This document shows, piece after piece, positions 46,888 through 57,967 of a stretch of DNA of 64,000 nt. Origin of the DNA: Primulina eburnea (Eukaryota; Streptophyta; Magnoliopsida; Lamiales; Gesneriaceae); assembly GCF_022965805.1 (NCBI RefSeq), contig NC_133114.1, positions 6,344,261 through 6,408,260 of the forward strand. Direction: 5' to 3'. The notes under the pieces were generated by a model. That model did not search any database and was not told the DNA's origin. It saw only the letters and a list, made by a program, of their open reading frames with translations. The stretch's first letter is position 1, and each line of letters starts with the position of its first letter. Position numbers and translations under genes: made by a program.

Positions 46888-47292
46888 TAGCCCAACCAGT
46901 TTGGCAACACAAATATAATGTCCAAGGTAGCTAGCTGTTTGTCTGGCAAAGAGACTCAAGATCGTTGCAGCTCTTCAAGAGTCCAAGACAACCAGTTGTT
47001 GGTATATTCAGTTTTGTCATGCATAAACTGATTGATATTTGATGTTGTTTAAAATATACAATTTAGTAGCAGTTCTCCCTTATAACTGATGGTGTACTTA
47101 AATATATAATAAATGGACAGTTATTTGATTAAATAAACATCATGTTCATCTAATTATGTTTCTATGTGATTGAACTGATACCTCCAGACTTCTTGTCTAA
47201 ACTATTTGAATGACTAAATCTACTAAATTTTGGCGTAGATAATTATTTTTAAAGAGGAGTTTTAATTCAGTTAGTGAGGGGAAGCTTTCTTT
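46888..47292. other. Unassigned sequence between Tekay-2 and SIRE-2
   Basis: No ORF or LTR end recognised. It may be internal sequence of the copia element whose LTR is at 59229-60780, because SIRE-2 inserted into that element's leader. Confidence 0.35.
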
Positions 47293-47297
47293 CCCTC

Positions 47298-48051
47298 TGA
47301 AAGGAATTAAATTCCTTGATATAATTTCCTTATTAATATCTCTAATGTTTTGCCTTTCTAGACTTGAGAATAATCTCTAATTTATGATGCGATCTCGTGT
47401 AGATTTGGGAGCCATAATATCTTTAATATATGGAATCTTATATCTTTAAGATATGAGATCTTTGTTTTTTAAGGAGCTTTTTTCTAATAAAACTCTGTGG
47501 GTGCTTTAATAGGATAGGTGAGAAAAAGAGGAGTGGGTGACATACGAAGGAGTTTGAAGAGCTTTTCGAGACTGTAGCCATCTCGTGTTTGATAACGTGT
47601 TGCTGTGAAGTACTTCCAACATCCGAAGACAACACCTAATCACAGTGTTGATTAGTGTGTTGAGTGTTGAAGATTTTTTTCACTTCTCGGTTGATGCATC
47701 CGATATAGTTTTGTTGTACGGTTTGTTAGAGGTGTAGGATGCAATTTGTTACTCGCCTTTATAAGGGAGTTGTTTGATTCTTTCACTAGTATTGATTTTT
47801 TGTAAACTTACAAGTTTTTCTAGTGAATTATTTTGCCCTGAGGCACCGCACAAGTATTTGATACTTGTGCATAATTTATATCTCGTCTCTCTTATTATTA
47901 TCGTTATTCCAGCTACGTATAGGTGTGTTAAAATTATAACTTCCGCTGCATGTTGTCGTGGGTGTTACAACACCTACGCACAACACCTATATTCTGAAAC
48001 ACACAACACTCACTCTCAACTCACACATACACTGTGGAAACAGAAATTTCA
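47298..48051 (+). repeat. 5' LTR of SIRE-2 (754 bp)
   Basis: TGAAAGGAATT ... AGAAATTTCA. Contains the GGTGTTACAACACC palindrome (47961-47974) and CAACACC words on both sides, and the CTTTATAAGGGAG stretch near 47757 as a TATA-like candidate. Confidence 0.93.
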
Positions 48052-48053
48052 AT

Positions 48054-48065
48054 TGGTATCAGAGC
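48054..48065 (+). other. Primer-binding site (tRNA-iMet)
   Basis: TGGTATCAGAGC two bases after the LTR end, followed at once by a cluster of GGTGTTG/CAACAC words (48067-48105). Confidence 0.92.
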
Positions 48066-48115
48066 AGGTGTTGCCACCGGTGTTGCATAACACCCGGCGC
48101 AACACTGCCAACAGA

Positions 48116-49693
48116 AAACCGACGGTAAAAAGGGTTTGGGTACCAAAGGCTAAGATTCAATGTTCCGTTATTTATAATTCATTAAAGACTAACATTGCAG
48201 GAATATGGTACTTTGACAGTGGCTGTTCACGCCACATGACAGGTTCTAAAGACCATTTGATTGACTATGTTGAACTGAGGAGTGGTCATGTGACGTATGG
48301 TGGTGGTGTTAAAGGAAGAATTGCTGGCAAAGGAACCTTGAATGTTGATGGACTGCCTAATCTACACAATGTGCTTTATGTCGAAGGGCTTGACTCAAAC
48401 TTAATAAGCATAAGCCAACTTTGTGATGACGGTTTGCATGTTAAGTTTGATAAAGACAATTGTGAAGTGTTTGATAACGCTAATACTCGTATTTTGACAG
48501 GTACAAGGTCACCTGATAATTGTTATCAACTTGGAGAAGACTTAGTATGCAATCATTCAAAGGTGAGCGAATTAAACTTGTGGCATCAAAAATTAGGACA
48601 TGCAACTTTCAAGACATTAAAGAATCTTGGTAAGTATGATGCTGTGAGAGGTATGCCTAATTTATCCTCTGGAATTCCGTATGTTTGTGGTGCATGTCAA
48701 AAAGGTAAGCAAACACGTGTTCCCCATCAAGTGTTGCAACACTTTGGGACAACACGGTGTCTTGAACTCTTGCACATGGATCTTATGGGTCCAATGGAAG
48801 TGGAAAGTCTTGGAGGTAAGAAGTATTCATGTGTTTGTGTGGATGATTTCTCTCGCTTTACTTGGGTAAGATTTCTTAGAGAAAAATCCGATACATTTGA
48901 TGTTTTCAAGAAATTACATGCTAAGATTACTAATCTACATAATCTGAGGGTTGGTAAGATAAGGACCGACCATGGTAAAGAATTTGAAAACTCACACTTT
49001 GTATCATTTTGTGGAAATAGAGGGATAACTCACGAATTTTCGGCCCCTAAGACTCCTCAACAAAATGGAATAGCCGAAAGGAAGAATAGGACACTGCAAG
49101 AAATGGCTAGGGTCATGTTAAGTTCAAAGAATATTTCAAAGAGATTTTGGGCCGAGGCCTTGAACACAGCATGTCATATTTCAAATCGTGTGTACTTAAG
49201 GAGTGGTTCTACTATGACATCCTATGAAATCATCATGGGAAAGAGGCCGAACCTCAAGTATTTTCATGTCTTTGGGTGTGTATGTTATGTTTTGAATGAC
49301 CGAGACCATCTTGCAAAGTTTGACTCTAAAAGTGACAAATGTTTATTCGTTGGTTATTCATCTAATAGTCGTGCCTATCGCGTGTATAATCTGAGAACAA
49401 GAACGACTATGGAGTCTATTAATGTTGTTTTTGATGATCTTGCAGATCTAACGGGAAAAACAATCGAGGATGATATTGATGGGCTGCTGAACGAAAGTGA
49501 GACACTGCCTAACACAGATGTTGCACCCGGTGTTGTAACACCGGAGACAACACCTGCACTGGCAGAATCAACTGATGAACTAGGAAAGTATACTGAGAAT
49601 GATGACAGTATAACCGATGAAGAGATTGATATTCCCAGTAAGGTTCAGAAAAATCATCCATCATCTCAGATCATTGGAGAAACATTTGGATGA
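48116..49693 (+). pseudogene. SIRE-2 pol: protease and integrase
   Basis: The frame is open from inside the LTR, but recognisable protein begins near 48120 (KRVWVPKAK). Protease shows WYFDSGCSRHMTG at 48206-48244. Integrase has the zinc-binding LWHQKLGHA...CGACQKGKQ, catalytic Asp in LLHMDLMGP, the second in IRTDHGKEF, and Glu in PQQNGIAERKN, then FHVFGCVCYV. All catalytic residues are present. The missing gag would normally precede protease in the same frame. The frame ends with a TGA at 49691-49693; the next frame continues without register change, so it is a plain nonsense mutation. Confidence 0.9.
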
Positions 49694-51322
49694 ATGCAAA
49701 CGAGAAGAAAGGAGAAGGTAGACTATCGCAAAATGATGGGACTAGTATGCATGACGTCCGTGTACTCTCAAGTAAGTCACTCTTGTTTTGTTTCACTCAT
49801 GGAACCCAAAAATATAAATGAAGCCTTAAAAGATGAATTTTGGGTTGATGCAATGCATGAGGAACTTGAACAATTTGTTAGGAATGAAGTGTGGGATTTG
49901 GTTCCCAGACCCAATAATGTGAATGTTATTGGAACCAAATGGATCTTTAAAAACAAAACTGATGAATCTGGAATTGTTGTGAGAAACAAAGCTAGGCTAG
50001 TGGCTCAAGGGTATACTCAAATTGAAGGAATTGATTTTGATGAAACGTTTGACCCTGTTTCCCGGATTGAATCGGTTAGACTTTTACTTGCTATTGCATG
50101 TCACATGGACATAAAATTATATCAAATGGATGTGAAAAGTGCTTTTTTGAATGGAATATTGAAAGAAGAAGCTTATGTAAGCCAACCTAAAGGATTTGAA
50201 GATCCACACCACCCGAACCATGTCTACAAGTTGAAGAAAGCACTCTATGGACTTAAACAAGCTCCAAGAGCATGGTATGGAAGGCTTACTGAATATCTGC
50301 TTGACTTAGGCTTCAAAAGAGGTGAGGTTGATAAAACCCTTTTCATTCAAAAATCGAAGCATGATATTCTTGTGTGTCAAATTTATGTCGATGACATCAT
50401 TTTTGGTGCTTCTTCTCAAAAGCATGTTGATGAATTTGTTAAATGCATGTCTACTACATTTGAAATGAGCATGGTAGGAGAATTAAGCTTCTTTCTTGGA
50501 TTGCAAATTAAACAAATGCATGATGGTATCTTTCTATGTCAATCCAAGTATGCCAAGAATTTGGTGAAGAAATTCTCTACCGAGAACACTAAGCACATTA
50601 AAACACAAATGGGGTAGACTGAAAAATTGTCCAAAGACGATGTTGCGGCAGGTGTTGACAACACCCAGTATCGCAGCATCATAGGCAGTCTTCTTTACTT
50701 AAGTGCAAGTCGTCCCGACATCATGTTTAGTGTTTGTTTGTGTGCTAGGTACCAGGCCGATCCTAAAGTCACTCATCTAAAGGCTGTCAAAAAAATTTTG
50801 CGATATATATCTGGAACAGTTGACTTAGGTTTATGGTACACCAAAGAAACAAACACCAATTTAGTGGGCTTTAGTGATGCTGATTGGGCTGGAAACTTAG
50901 ATGATAGGAAAAGTACCACGGGTGAGAGTTTTTATCTTGGTAACAATCTGGTCTCATGGTATAGTAGAAAGCAAAATTGTGTGTCTTTGTCCACTGCTGA
51001 ATCTGAGTATGTTGCAGCCGCTAGTTGCTGCTCACAACTTCTGTGGATGAATCAAATGATTAAAGATTATGGATTCAACAGTGACACCTTAATTGTATAC
51101 TGCGACAATTCAAGTGCAATTGATATTTCAAAAAATCCAGTGCAACACTCTCGAACGAAACACATTGACATTAGACATCATTTTATTCGAGATTTGGTTG
51201 AAAAGGGTATGATTCGAATGGAATTTGTTGGAACTGAAAACCAACTGGCCGATATCTTTACAAAACCATTGGATTTTGAGAGATTTTCCAATCTTAGGAA
51301 GTCTCTCAGCTTGTGTACATAA
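49694..51322 (+). pseudogene. SIRE-2 pol: reverse transcriptase and RNase H
   Basis: RT shows [57 protein letters not shown] and the catalytic [10 protein letters not shown] at about 50387. RNase H shows GFSDADWAGNLDDRKSTTG, STAESEYVAA, CDNSSAIDI and HIDIRHHFIRD, ending at a proper stop at 51320. A TAG at 50615-50617 interrupts the frame at the RT-RH linker without a frameshift. The linker just behind it encodes DDVAAGVDNTQYRS because a GGTGTTG-A-CAACACC palindrome lies in the coding sequence. Confidence 0.92.
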
Positions 51323-52417
51323 TGATCACTCACGGATGTTGTCCTCGGTGTTACAACACCTTTGGACAACACTCAGCATGCATGTGCATTTTATTTTTAG
51401 GATGCTAGACATATTGCATACATCTTGTTTTGTGTGAAGCCTGTACAAGTGAAGGATACTGAATGGTGCGCTCTCAGTTGTGAATCAAACTTTCTATCGA
51501 AATTCTCTAAAGTATGGAGTATGCTCAATCTAAGTCGTAAAGCTGTTGAGGATGTTCATGTACTACATGATCATGTCCAAAATAGACAATGACTTAGAAA
51601 ATTCTTGAGCAATGAGGCGAAAAATAGAAAGAGGAGAAGAATTTTTTTAAAAAAGGAACAAAAACATTGTTTAGAAGAAAATGGAAAAAGCTACCTAGAG
51701 GAGTCCAATGAAGACCGTTCTTCTAGTGTGGAGCTACCACTTCTAAGTCAAAATACAGATGGAAAAAGCTACCTAGAGGAGTCCTATGAAGACCGTTCTT
51801 CTAGAGTGGGAGCTACCATGTCTGAATTAAACATGTTCAAGAATGTTTGAGTCCAATCTGTGAGTGTTGCCAAAAGGTGTTGCCAACACCTAAGTACAGA
51901 CTGATCACTGTTTAATCACGTGTGTGTGTGTTTCACTTCTTTGATCATATTTTAGGCATAAACTTAGGTCATTCATACTGCTGTTTTGTGAATTCATCAT
52001 GTCCAGTGGGATACCAGTTTTTGATTCATGAAATTCGAAGAACACCCTAACCAACGTAATTTTGAAATATCTTGATTGCTCATTGTTTGTGGGGTTAATT
52101 CGATCTATTGCTGACTGGTTACTTGAAATAATAATTACACTGGTTCAGAAAAGTTACCGTTGGGTGAAAAAAAAAAAAAAAAAAAACTGATTTGGAAAGG
52201 TACTGTAGTCGCGGCTTAACAAAATATTACCGTTGGTGAGTTGTGCTTAAATACTTACTGTGGAATCAGGAATAGCTTTACTGTTTACTCTTTCCCTCAC
52301 ATTCTAAATTTATTGTCTACCCTTACTGTTCAGATTTCGCGCAAACCATCTGTGCTCTTCGCAAGTTCTTGTGCTCGTCGAATTGTTTTTTTGCCTCTTT
52401 GCTTCTTTGTTTTGCAG
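51323..52417 (+). other. SIRE-2 spacer between pol and env-like ORF
   Basis: Non-coding for the most part. Contains palindromes at 51347-51360 and 51876-51890, the 78-bp direct repeat, a 22-A run near 52168, and a strong pyrimidine tract ending TTTTGCAG right before the env-like ATG. An ORF of 81 residues (51605-51850) spans the direct repeat; copy 1 does not keep it, so I doubt it is a gene. Confidence 0.7.
51683..51820 (+). repeat. 78-bp direct repeat, SIRE-2
   Basis: Units start at 51683 and 51761 with GGAAAAAGCTACCTAGAGG. In one frame both encode a GKSYLEES-EDRSS peptide. Confidence 0.85.
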
Positions 52418-52711
52418 ATGGCTGGCTTCGATCCTCAAGACATAAGGAGTGAAATGGCTGCGAGTATGGGTGTTGAATCACCAGTCACAACACCCTCCGC
52501 CGAATCAAATATCGAGGGGAAGGAAATTGTGCCTATACCAGACGAACCAATGCCACTGGAGGTTATCGTCCCTGGGGAACCTGGGAACGAGATCAATGTG
52601 GAGAATCCTTCGGATTTCGAAGCTTTGAATTGTAGTAGCCCGAATTCCAAATTGGGTAATTAACGGAGTATTGGTGATTAAGAAGGTTTAATGTGTAATT
52701 TTGACCGAGTC

Positions 52712-52999
52712 ATGATCGGACGGACCGAAGATGGTTCGGAAGCACCGAAGAGTTCGTAAGGTCCGAAATGGGTTCGGTGGATCCGATCATTAGGTGTCAA
52801 GAGTTGATCGACACGTGGGAGTTCGGACGTTCCGAAGTGTAGGTTCGGTGGATCCGATCATGAGGTGTCAAGAGCAGCTGGACACGTGCATGTTCGGACG
52901 GTCCGAAGTGTATGATCGGAGGATCCGATCATGAGCTGTCAAGAGCTGATGGACACGTAAGAGTTCGGACGTTCCGAAGCGGGTTCGGACGATCCGAAC
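52712..52999. promoter_or_regulatory. Palindrome array TCGGA-N-TCCGA with G-boxes (LTR enhancer candidate)
   Basis: Perfect palindromes: TTCGGACGTTCCGAA at 52821-52835 and 52964-52978, TTCGGACGGTCCGAA at 52893-52907, a 9-3-9 palindrome at 52912-52932 (ATGATCGGA arms), and GTTCGGA-CGA-TCCGAAC at 52983-52999. They sit in repeats of about 70 bp that also carry TGTCAAGAG and GACACGT; two contain CACGTG (52811-52816, 52883-52888). The same array is in the second LTR at +1829. Confidence 0.8.
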
Positions 53000-53005
53000 A
53001 TGGCC

Positions 53006-53014
53006 TATAAATAG
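53006..53014 (+). promoter_or_regulatory. TATA box of the nested element
   Basis: TATAAATAG directly behind the palindrome array, in good plant TATA context. The transcription start would be expected near 53035-53045. Copy in the other LTR at 54835-54843. Confidence 0.75.
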
Positions 53015-54127
53015 TGGTCGGATTTCCTCATTTTGACTCGCCAATTCAGAGAATTCCATAGCATTTCAGTCGTTTCTGACAGGTTCTAGTCTTGTTCCGA
53101 GATTTGGGCACTAGCGGGGAGCTGCTGGTCTTGTAGCAGAGCTGTGCTCTAGTTGGGAGCTAGCGGCATCAGCGGGCTAGCGACGGACGAAGGTTTGGAA
53201 TTTTATCAGTATTTATCTCAGGATTATCTAGTTAAGTCTGGTAGATAAGTTTAGTGATGGTTTTCACTTGATGAATAGGCTTGGATTAGACCTGTTGTCT
53301 GGTGGTTCCAGTGGATTAGGATTGCTGTGATAGAGGTACGAAAGTACTATCCGAGATATCCTGGTTGAGTATACATTCATATATGTGTTGCATGAGTATG
53401 TGGTGCATTGTTATATGTCATATGATGCATGTTATTATGTCACGGTTATTACTGCACGTTGCATTTCATGTTGAGCCGTATCTTCTTCGAGATAGCCTTT
53501 ACTGTTGAGCTGTATCTCTTTCGAGATAAGCTATATCTTGGGGCCGCTCAGCCCTGTCTTGTGGACGCATGGACACCGAGAGTACACAGTGGCCGACGGG
53601 TCGGGAGGGCTTCGGTGGTCCGGGACATTTTAGGTCCACGTCTGTCTTGTAGTGGATGCAGTGACCCAGAGGTTGGACCGCGCGGCACTATCCACTTGGC
53701 GCCTCTAGACTGAGCATTTTGAGATCCTTTGTGATTCCTGTTTCTTGACTACCCTGGTATCATATCATAGCATGTGCATTTCATATAGGTCTGTATACTC
53801 ATACTTTTGTACTGGGCGTTCTTATCGCTCACGTCCTCGGTTTTGTTTATTCTTGGACACCCCATTCCCACGGGGCAGGCCTCAGGTTGGACAGCTCAGG
53901 AGGAGCAGGAGGAGGACGTTGAGTAGCTGGTTGGTTTAGTTTATCGGTATTGTTTTGATTCGATATGGTTGTATTGGATATTTTTATTTTGAGTTATTCT
54001 AGACTTCGATTGGGTTGTATAACCATTATTTTGTTGACTTTTCCGCTGTTATCTCTGATTATTGTTAATTAGGTTGATTGCATGCTTAGTTCTTGATTAG
54101 TAGGTGATTCTGGAACGGGTCACTACA

Positions 54128-54459
54128 TTTATGGTATCAGAGCATGCGTACGATTTTGGGATATAGATTTCTGTTTTGGGATTTCCGTTGACCAATTTAC
54201 TAGTTTCCCTATTCTATGTTGTAGCAATGGCTGACCACTTTGGTGACGGGAGTAGTCAGGGGAGTGTAGGTCGATGGGGTGACCAGGACGATCGTAGACG
54301 TCATTCTTTCTGTTTCTACTCCGATGGGTCATTCGGTGTTAGCTAAGCGTCTAGTGATGGGTTGTCCTTTAGATTTTGAGGGTAACGATGTTGTTATTTT
54401 CGTTTTGTTCATTCTCTAAGCCTGATTTCGAGGACGAAATCTTTTTAAGGGGGGGAGAA
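54128..54459 (+). other. Interior of the nested element: PBS, short ORF, polypurine tract
   Basis: PBS TGGTATCAGAGC at 54132-54143. An ORF of 39 codons (54227-54346, starting MADHFGDGSSQGS) may be the remnant of a gag start; low confidence. The polypurine tract AAGGGGGGGAGAA ends at 54459, directly before the second LTR. Confidence 0.8.
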
Positions 54460-55956
54460 TGTAGTAGCCCGAATTCCAAATTGGGTAATTAACGGAGTAT
54501 TGGTGATTAAGAAGGTTTAATGTGTAATTTTGACCGAGTCATGATCGGACGGACCGAAGATGGTTCGGAAGCACCGAAGAGTTCGTAAGGTCCGAAATGG
54601 GTTCGGTGGATCCGATCATTAGGTGTCAAGAGTTGATCGACACGTGGGAGTTCGGACGTTCCGAAGTGTAGGTTCGGTGGATCCGATCATGAGGTGTCAA
54701 GAGCAGCTGGACACGTGCATGTTCGGACGGTCCGAAGTGTATGATCGGAGGATCCGATCATGAGCTGTCAAGAGCTGATGGACACGTAAGAGTTCGGACG
54801 TTCCGAAGCGGGTTCGGACGATCCGAACATGGCCTATAAATAGTGGTCGGATTTCCTCATTTTGACTCGCCAATTCAGAGAATTCCATAGCATTTCAGTC
54901 GTTTCTGACAGGTTCTAGTCTTGTTCCGAGATTTGGGCACTAGCGGGGAGCTGCTGGTCTTGTAGCAGAGCTGTGCTCTAGTTGGGAGCTAGCGGCATCA
55001 GCGGGCTAGCGACGGACGAAGGTTTGGAATTTTATCAGTATTTATCTCAGGATTATCTAGTTAAGTCTGGTAGATAAGTTTAGTGATGGTTTTCACTTGA
55101 TGAATAGGCTTGGATTAGACCTGTTGTCTGGTGGTTCCAGTGGATTAGGATTGCTGTGATAGAGGTACGAAAGTACTATCCGAGATATCCTGGTTGAGTA
55201 TACATTCATATATGTGTTGCATGAGTATGTGGTGCATTGTTATATGTCATATGATGCATGTTATTATGTCACGGTTATTACTGCACGTTGCATTTCATGT
55301 TGAGCCGTATCTTCTTCGAGATAGCCTTTACTGTTGAGCTGTATCTCTTTCGAGATAAGCTATATCTTGGGGCCGCTCAGCCCTGTCTTGTGGACGCATG
55401 GACACCGAGAGTACACAGTGGCCGACGGGTCGGGAGGGCTTCGGTGGTCCGGGACATTTTAGGTCCACGTCTGTCTTGTAGTGGATGCAGTGACCCAGAG
55501 GTTGGACCGCGCGGCACTATCCACTTGGCGCCTCTAGACTGAGCATTTTGAGATCCTTTGTGATTCCTGTTTCTTGACTACCCTGGTATCATATCATAGC
55601 ATGTGCATTTCATATAGGTCTGTATACTCATACTTTTGTACTGGGCGTTCTTATCGCTCACGTCCTCGGTTTTGTTTATTCTTGGACACCCCATTCCCAC
55701 GGGGCAGGCCTCAGGTTGGACAGCTCAGGAGGAGCAGGAGGAGGACGTTGAGTAGCTGGTTGGTTTAGTTTATCGGTATTGTTTTGATTCGATATGGTTG
55801 TATTGGATATTTTTATTTTGAGTTATTCTAGACTTCGATTGGGTTGTATAACCATTATTTTGTTGACTTTTCCGCTGTTATCTCTGATTATTGTTAATTA
55901 GGTTGATTGCATGCTTAGTTCTTGATTAGTAGGTGATTCTGGAACGGGTCACTACA
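54460..55956 (+). repeat. 3' LTR of the nested element
   Basis: Appears identical to 52631-54127, including all palindromes and the TATA box at 54835. Confidence 0.95.
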
Positions 55957-57953
55957 TGAATAAAGCGTTTCCCCCTGCCCCAATGCGCAGAAGGTCAAAG
56001 AGACAAGCAGGGTTCGACCCTGACCTTGTTCCAACCAAGAAACCACGGGCATCTACATCTTCTAATCTTCTGGAAACTGATTTCTTATCGGGGGACGACT
56101 CCGATGATGCTGATTTTGAGTTGGTGGCTCGTCCCAGACCAACTGCTGTGGGAAAGTACCCAGTTCCACCTCTGATACTGGAAAGAAAACCCCCGTTCAC
56201 AATCCACAAAGTTTTGCAAGTGAAGGAACTTCGGATAAGGCTGAAGAAGATGAACAATCCCTAGCCGAGTTCCTAAGTCAACTTAGAGAAAAGAAGGCTA
56301 CCAAGAAGCAACTGTCTAAGGATGATGAGCCTGATTCAGAAATGATGAAGGAATTCGAGCAAAATCAACCTGGAGCTTCTGAAGATCTCTCTTCAACCTC
56401 TGTATCTGATTTTGAGTCTGAGAAACAAAATGATGCTGATTCTGAAGATATTGGCTCTGAAGAAAGTGAATCGTTCGAAGATGATGCTGTTCCTGCTCCC
56501 GGTGTTGAGGAAGATGTTGCCAACACTGAGCAACACACTGACTCTGCTGATTACGATCTGAGTAAGTCCTTCTCTCCCAAATTTTATTCTGAGGTTGCCT
56601 TGGCGTTGTGGCCGCTGTTTGTTCAGAGAGAGATGATAGAAGAGAAAAATGTTGATGTTAATGCTTATGGCAGATACAATCTGATTGAGTTTCTCAAGAA
56701 CAGAAGGTTGTTGTCCACTGTCACTACAGCTGTGCCCTACTGCCGTCGTGTGGTGCTGGAATTTTATTGCAATCTCTTGAAGAGTGTTGGAGATGAGGAC
56801 TCTGTGAAGTTTGGAAGAGTGTTTGTGCGTGATCATATTTACAACTTCTCCCCATCAGTGATCAATGCATTCTACGACACTCCCGATATTGAGGAAGCTG
56901 ATGAGGATCTTGACATCCATGCTGTAACCTCCGTGCTGACTGGAGGTGTGATCAAAGTGTTTCCCGACTATCCTAAGAAACTGAGTGCTGCTAATCTCAC
57001 TTCTTTTTACTCAGTTCTACATAAGACTTCCATCTGGAATTGGACGCCGTCGACAAATTCCACCACTGTGACCTGAACACAAGCCCTGGTACTGTTTGAT
57101 ATTGGCACTGGAAGGGCCTTTAATTTTGGGAAGTTGGTCTTCACAACAACACTGCAATATGCTGAGGGGGACTTCAAGAAGACTAAACTGTCATATCCCT
57201 CACTGATCTATGGCATCCTGGAGTCTCAAGGATTCATTCCGGATATAGATGAAGATCTCTGACCTGTTAGAGACTCCCTGAAGTTCTCTCCGGCATACTT
57301 TAAGGGAAACAAAAAGATTGATTTACCCTGGCTACCTTCCAGTGTTGCTCCGGATGTTGGCAACACTGCTGATGAAACATCGGAATCTCTGCCTGATTTG
57401 ACTAGCCTGCCACCTGCACCTCCTCCTGGTTATGTTACATTATCTCTCTCCTACATTCGCGATCAGATTGCCTATGGTTGGCAACAGATTGCAAATGCCA
57501 AAGCGACCATTGATCATTACGAACATCAAGTGGCAGATTATGAGCTTCTACTTGCTGCGAGTATCCATTCTGGACAAAAAGGGGGAGATAATACAGCCGG
57601 CACCAGTGGAGCTAAACTGACTGATGATGATGATGATGGCAGTAACAATGGAGAATGAGAAGTTTGAGAAGTTTGAGTTTTTTTCTTGGTGGCTGTAGTT
57701 TTGTTTTATGGCTGTATTTATTAATAAGTATTTGCATTTTCTCTGATGTTAACTTTCCCTAATTAATGAACTGTTTTTCGATGTTGTGATTCGAGTGTTG
57801 TAGCATCTAACATACAACACTGATGTTTGATTTCAGGAAAGGTTTACCGGTCGAATTCAGGGGGAGTCAACTAAAGTTGGCTGAGTCATTGATCGACTAA
57901 TTCAGGGGGAGTTGAGCTGTATAACTATGTTGGGGTGTTTTGTCCAGAAAGGC

Positions 57954-57967
57954 AAAAAGGGGGAGAT
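57954..57967 (+). other. Polypurine tract of SIRE-2
   Basis: AAAAAGGGGGAGAT before the 3' LTR. Related tracts lie at about 57577, 57859 and 57904. Confidence 0.85.

Larger units (their letters stand above)
52631..54127 (+). repeat. 5' LTR of the nested element
   Basis: TGTAGTAGCCCG ... GGGTCACTACA. The U3-like part carries the TCGGA/TCCGA palindrome array and two G-boxes; a TATA box follows at 53006. Its short ORFs are repeated identically in the other LTR and are not genes. Confidence 0.95.
52631..55956 (+). mobile_element. Non-autonomous gypsy-type LTR element (TRIM/LARD-like) nested in the env-like ORF
   Basis: Two 1,497-bp LTRs flank a 332-bp interior with PBS and polypurine tract. Perfect 5-bp TSD 'tgaat' (52626-52630 and 55957-55961). 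The LTRs show no difference that I can see, with a constant offset of 1,829 bp throughout, so insertion is very recent. The interior has no pol. The TTCGAGGACGAAATC tail before the polypurine tract is shared with Tekay-type chromoviruses, pointing to a deletion derivative of a gypsy element. It needs enzymes supplied by another element. Confidence 0.93.
52418..57658 (+). pseudogene. SIRE env-like ORF, copy 2 (split by insertion)
   Basis: Starts MAGFDPQDIRSEMAAS at 52418. It is cut after the EALN residues at 52630 by the nested LTR element and resumes at 55957-55961 (the duplicated tgaat), continuing FPPAPMRRRSKRQAGFDPD. A frameshift occurs between about 56170 and 56260 and a TGA at 57074-57076 (where copy 1 has Arg). 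A further in-frame stop near 57260 precedes the last piece, 57398-57658. The domain around WPLFVQRE, EFYCNL, GRVFVRD and SPSVINAFYD matches copy 1. Function unknown; called env-like only from position in SIRE elements. Confidence 0.82.

Noticed and set aside
47774..48115. N-terminal part of the 639-codon SIRE frame
   Set aside because: These codons lie in the LTR, across the PBS and leader; the open frame is accidental and the real polyprotein sequence starts near 48120.
53429..53939. Identical ORFs of 94 and 64 codons at 53429/55258 and 53745/55574
   Set aside because: They are parts of the duplicated LTR, without motifs; identity comes from the recent LTR duplication and not from selection.
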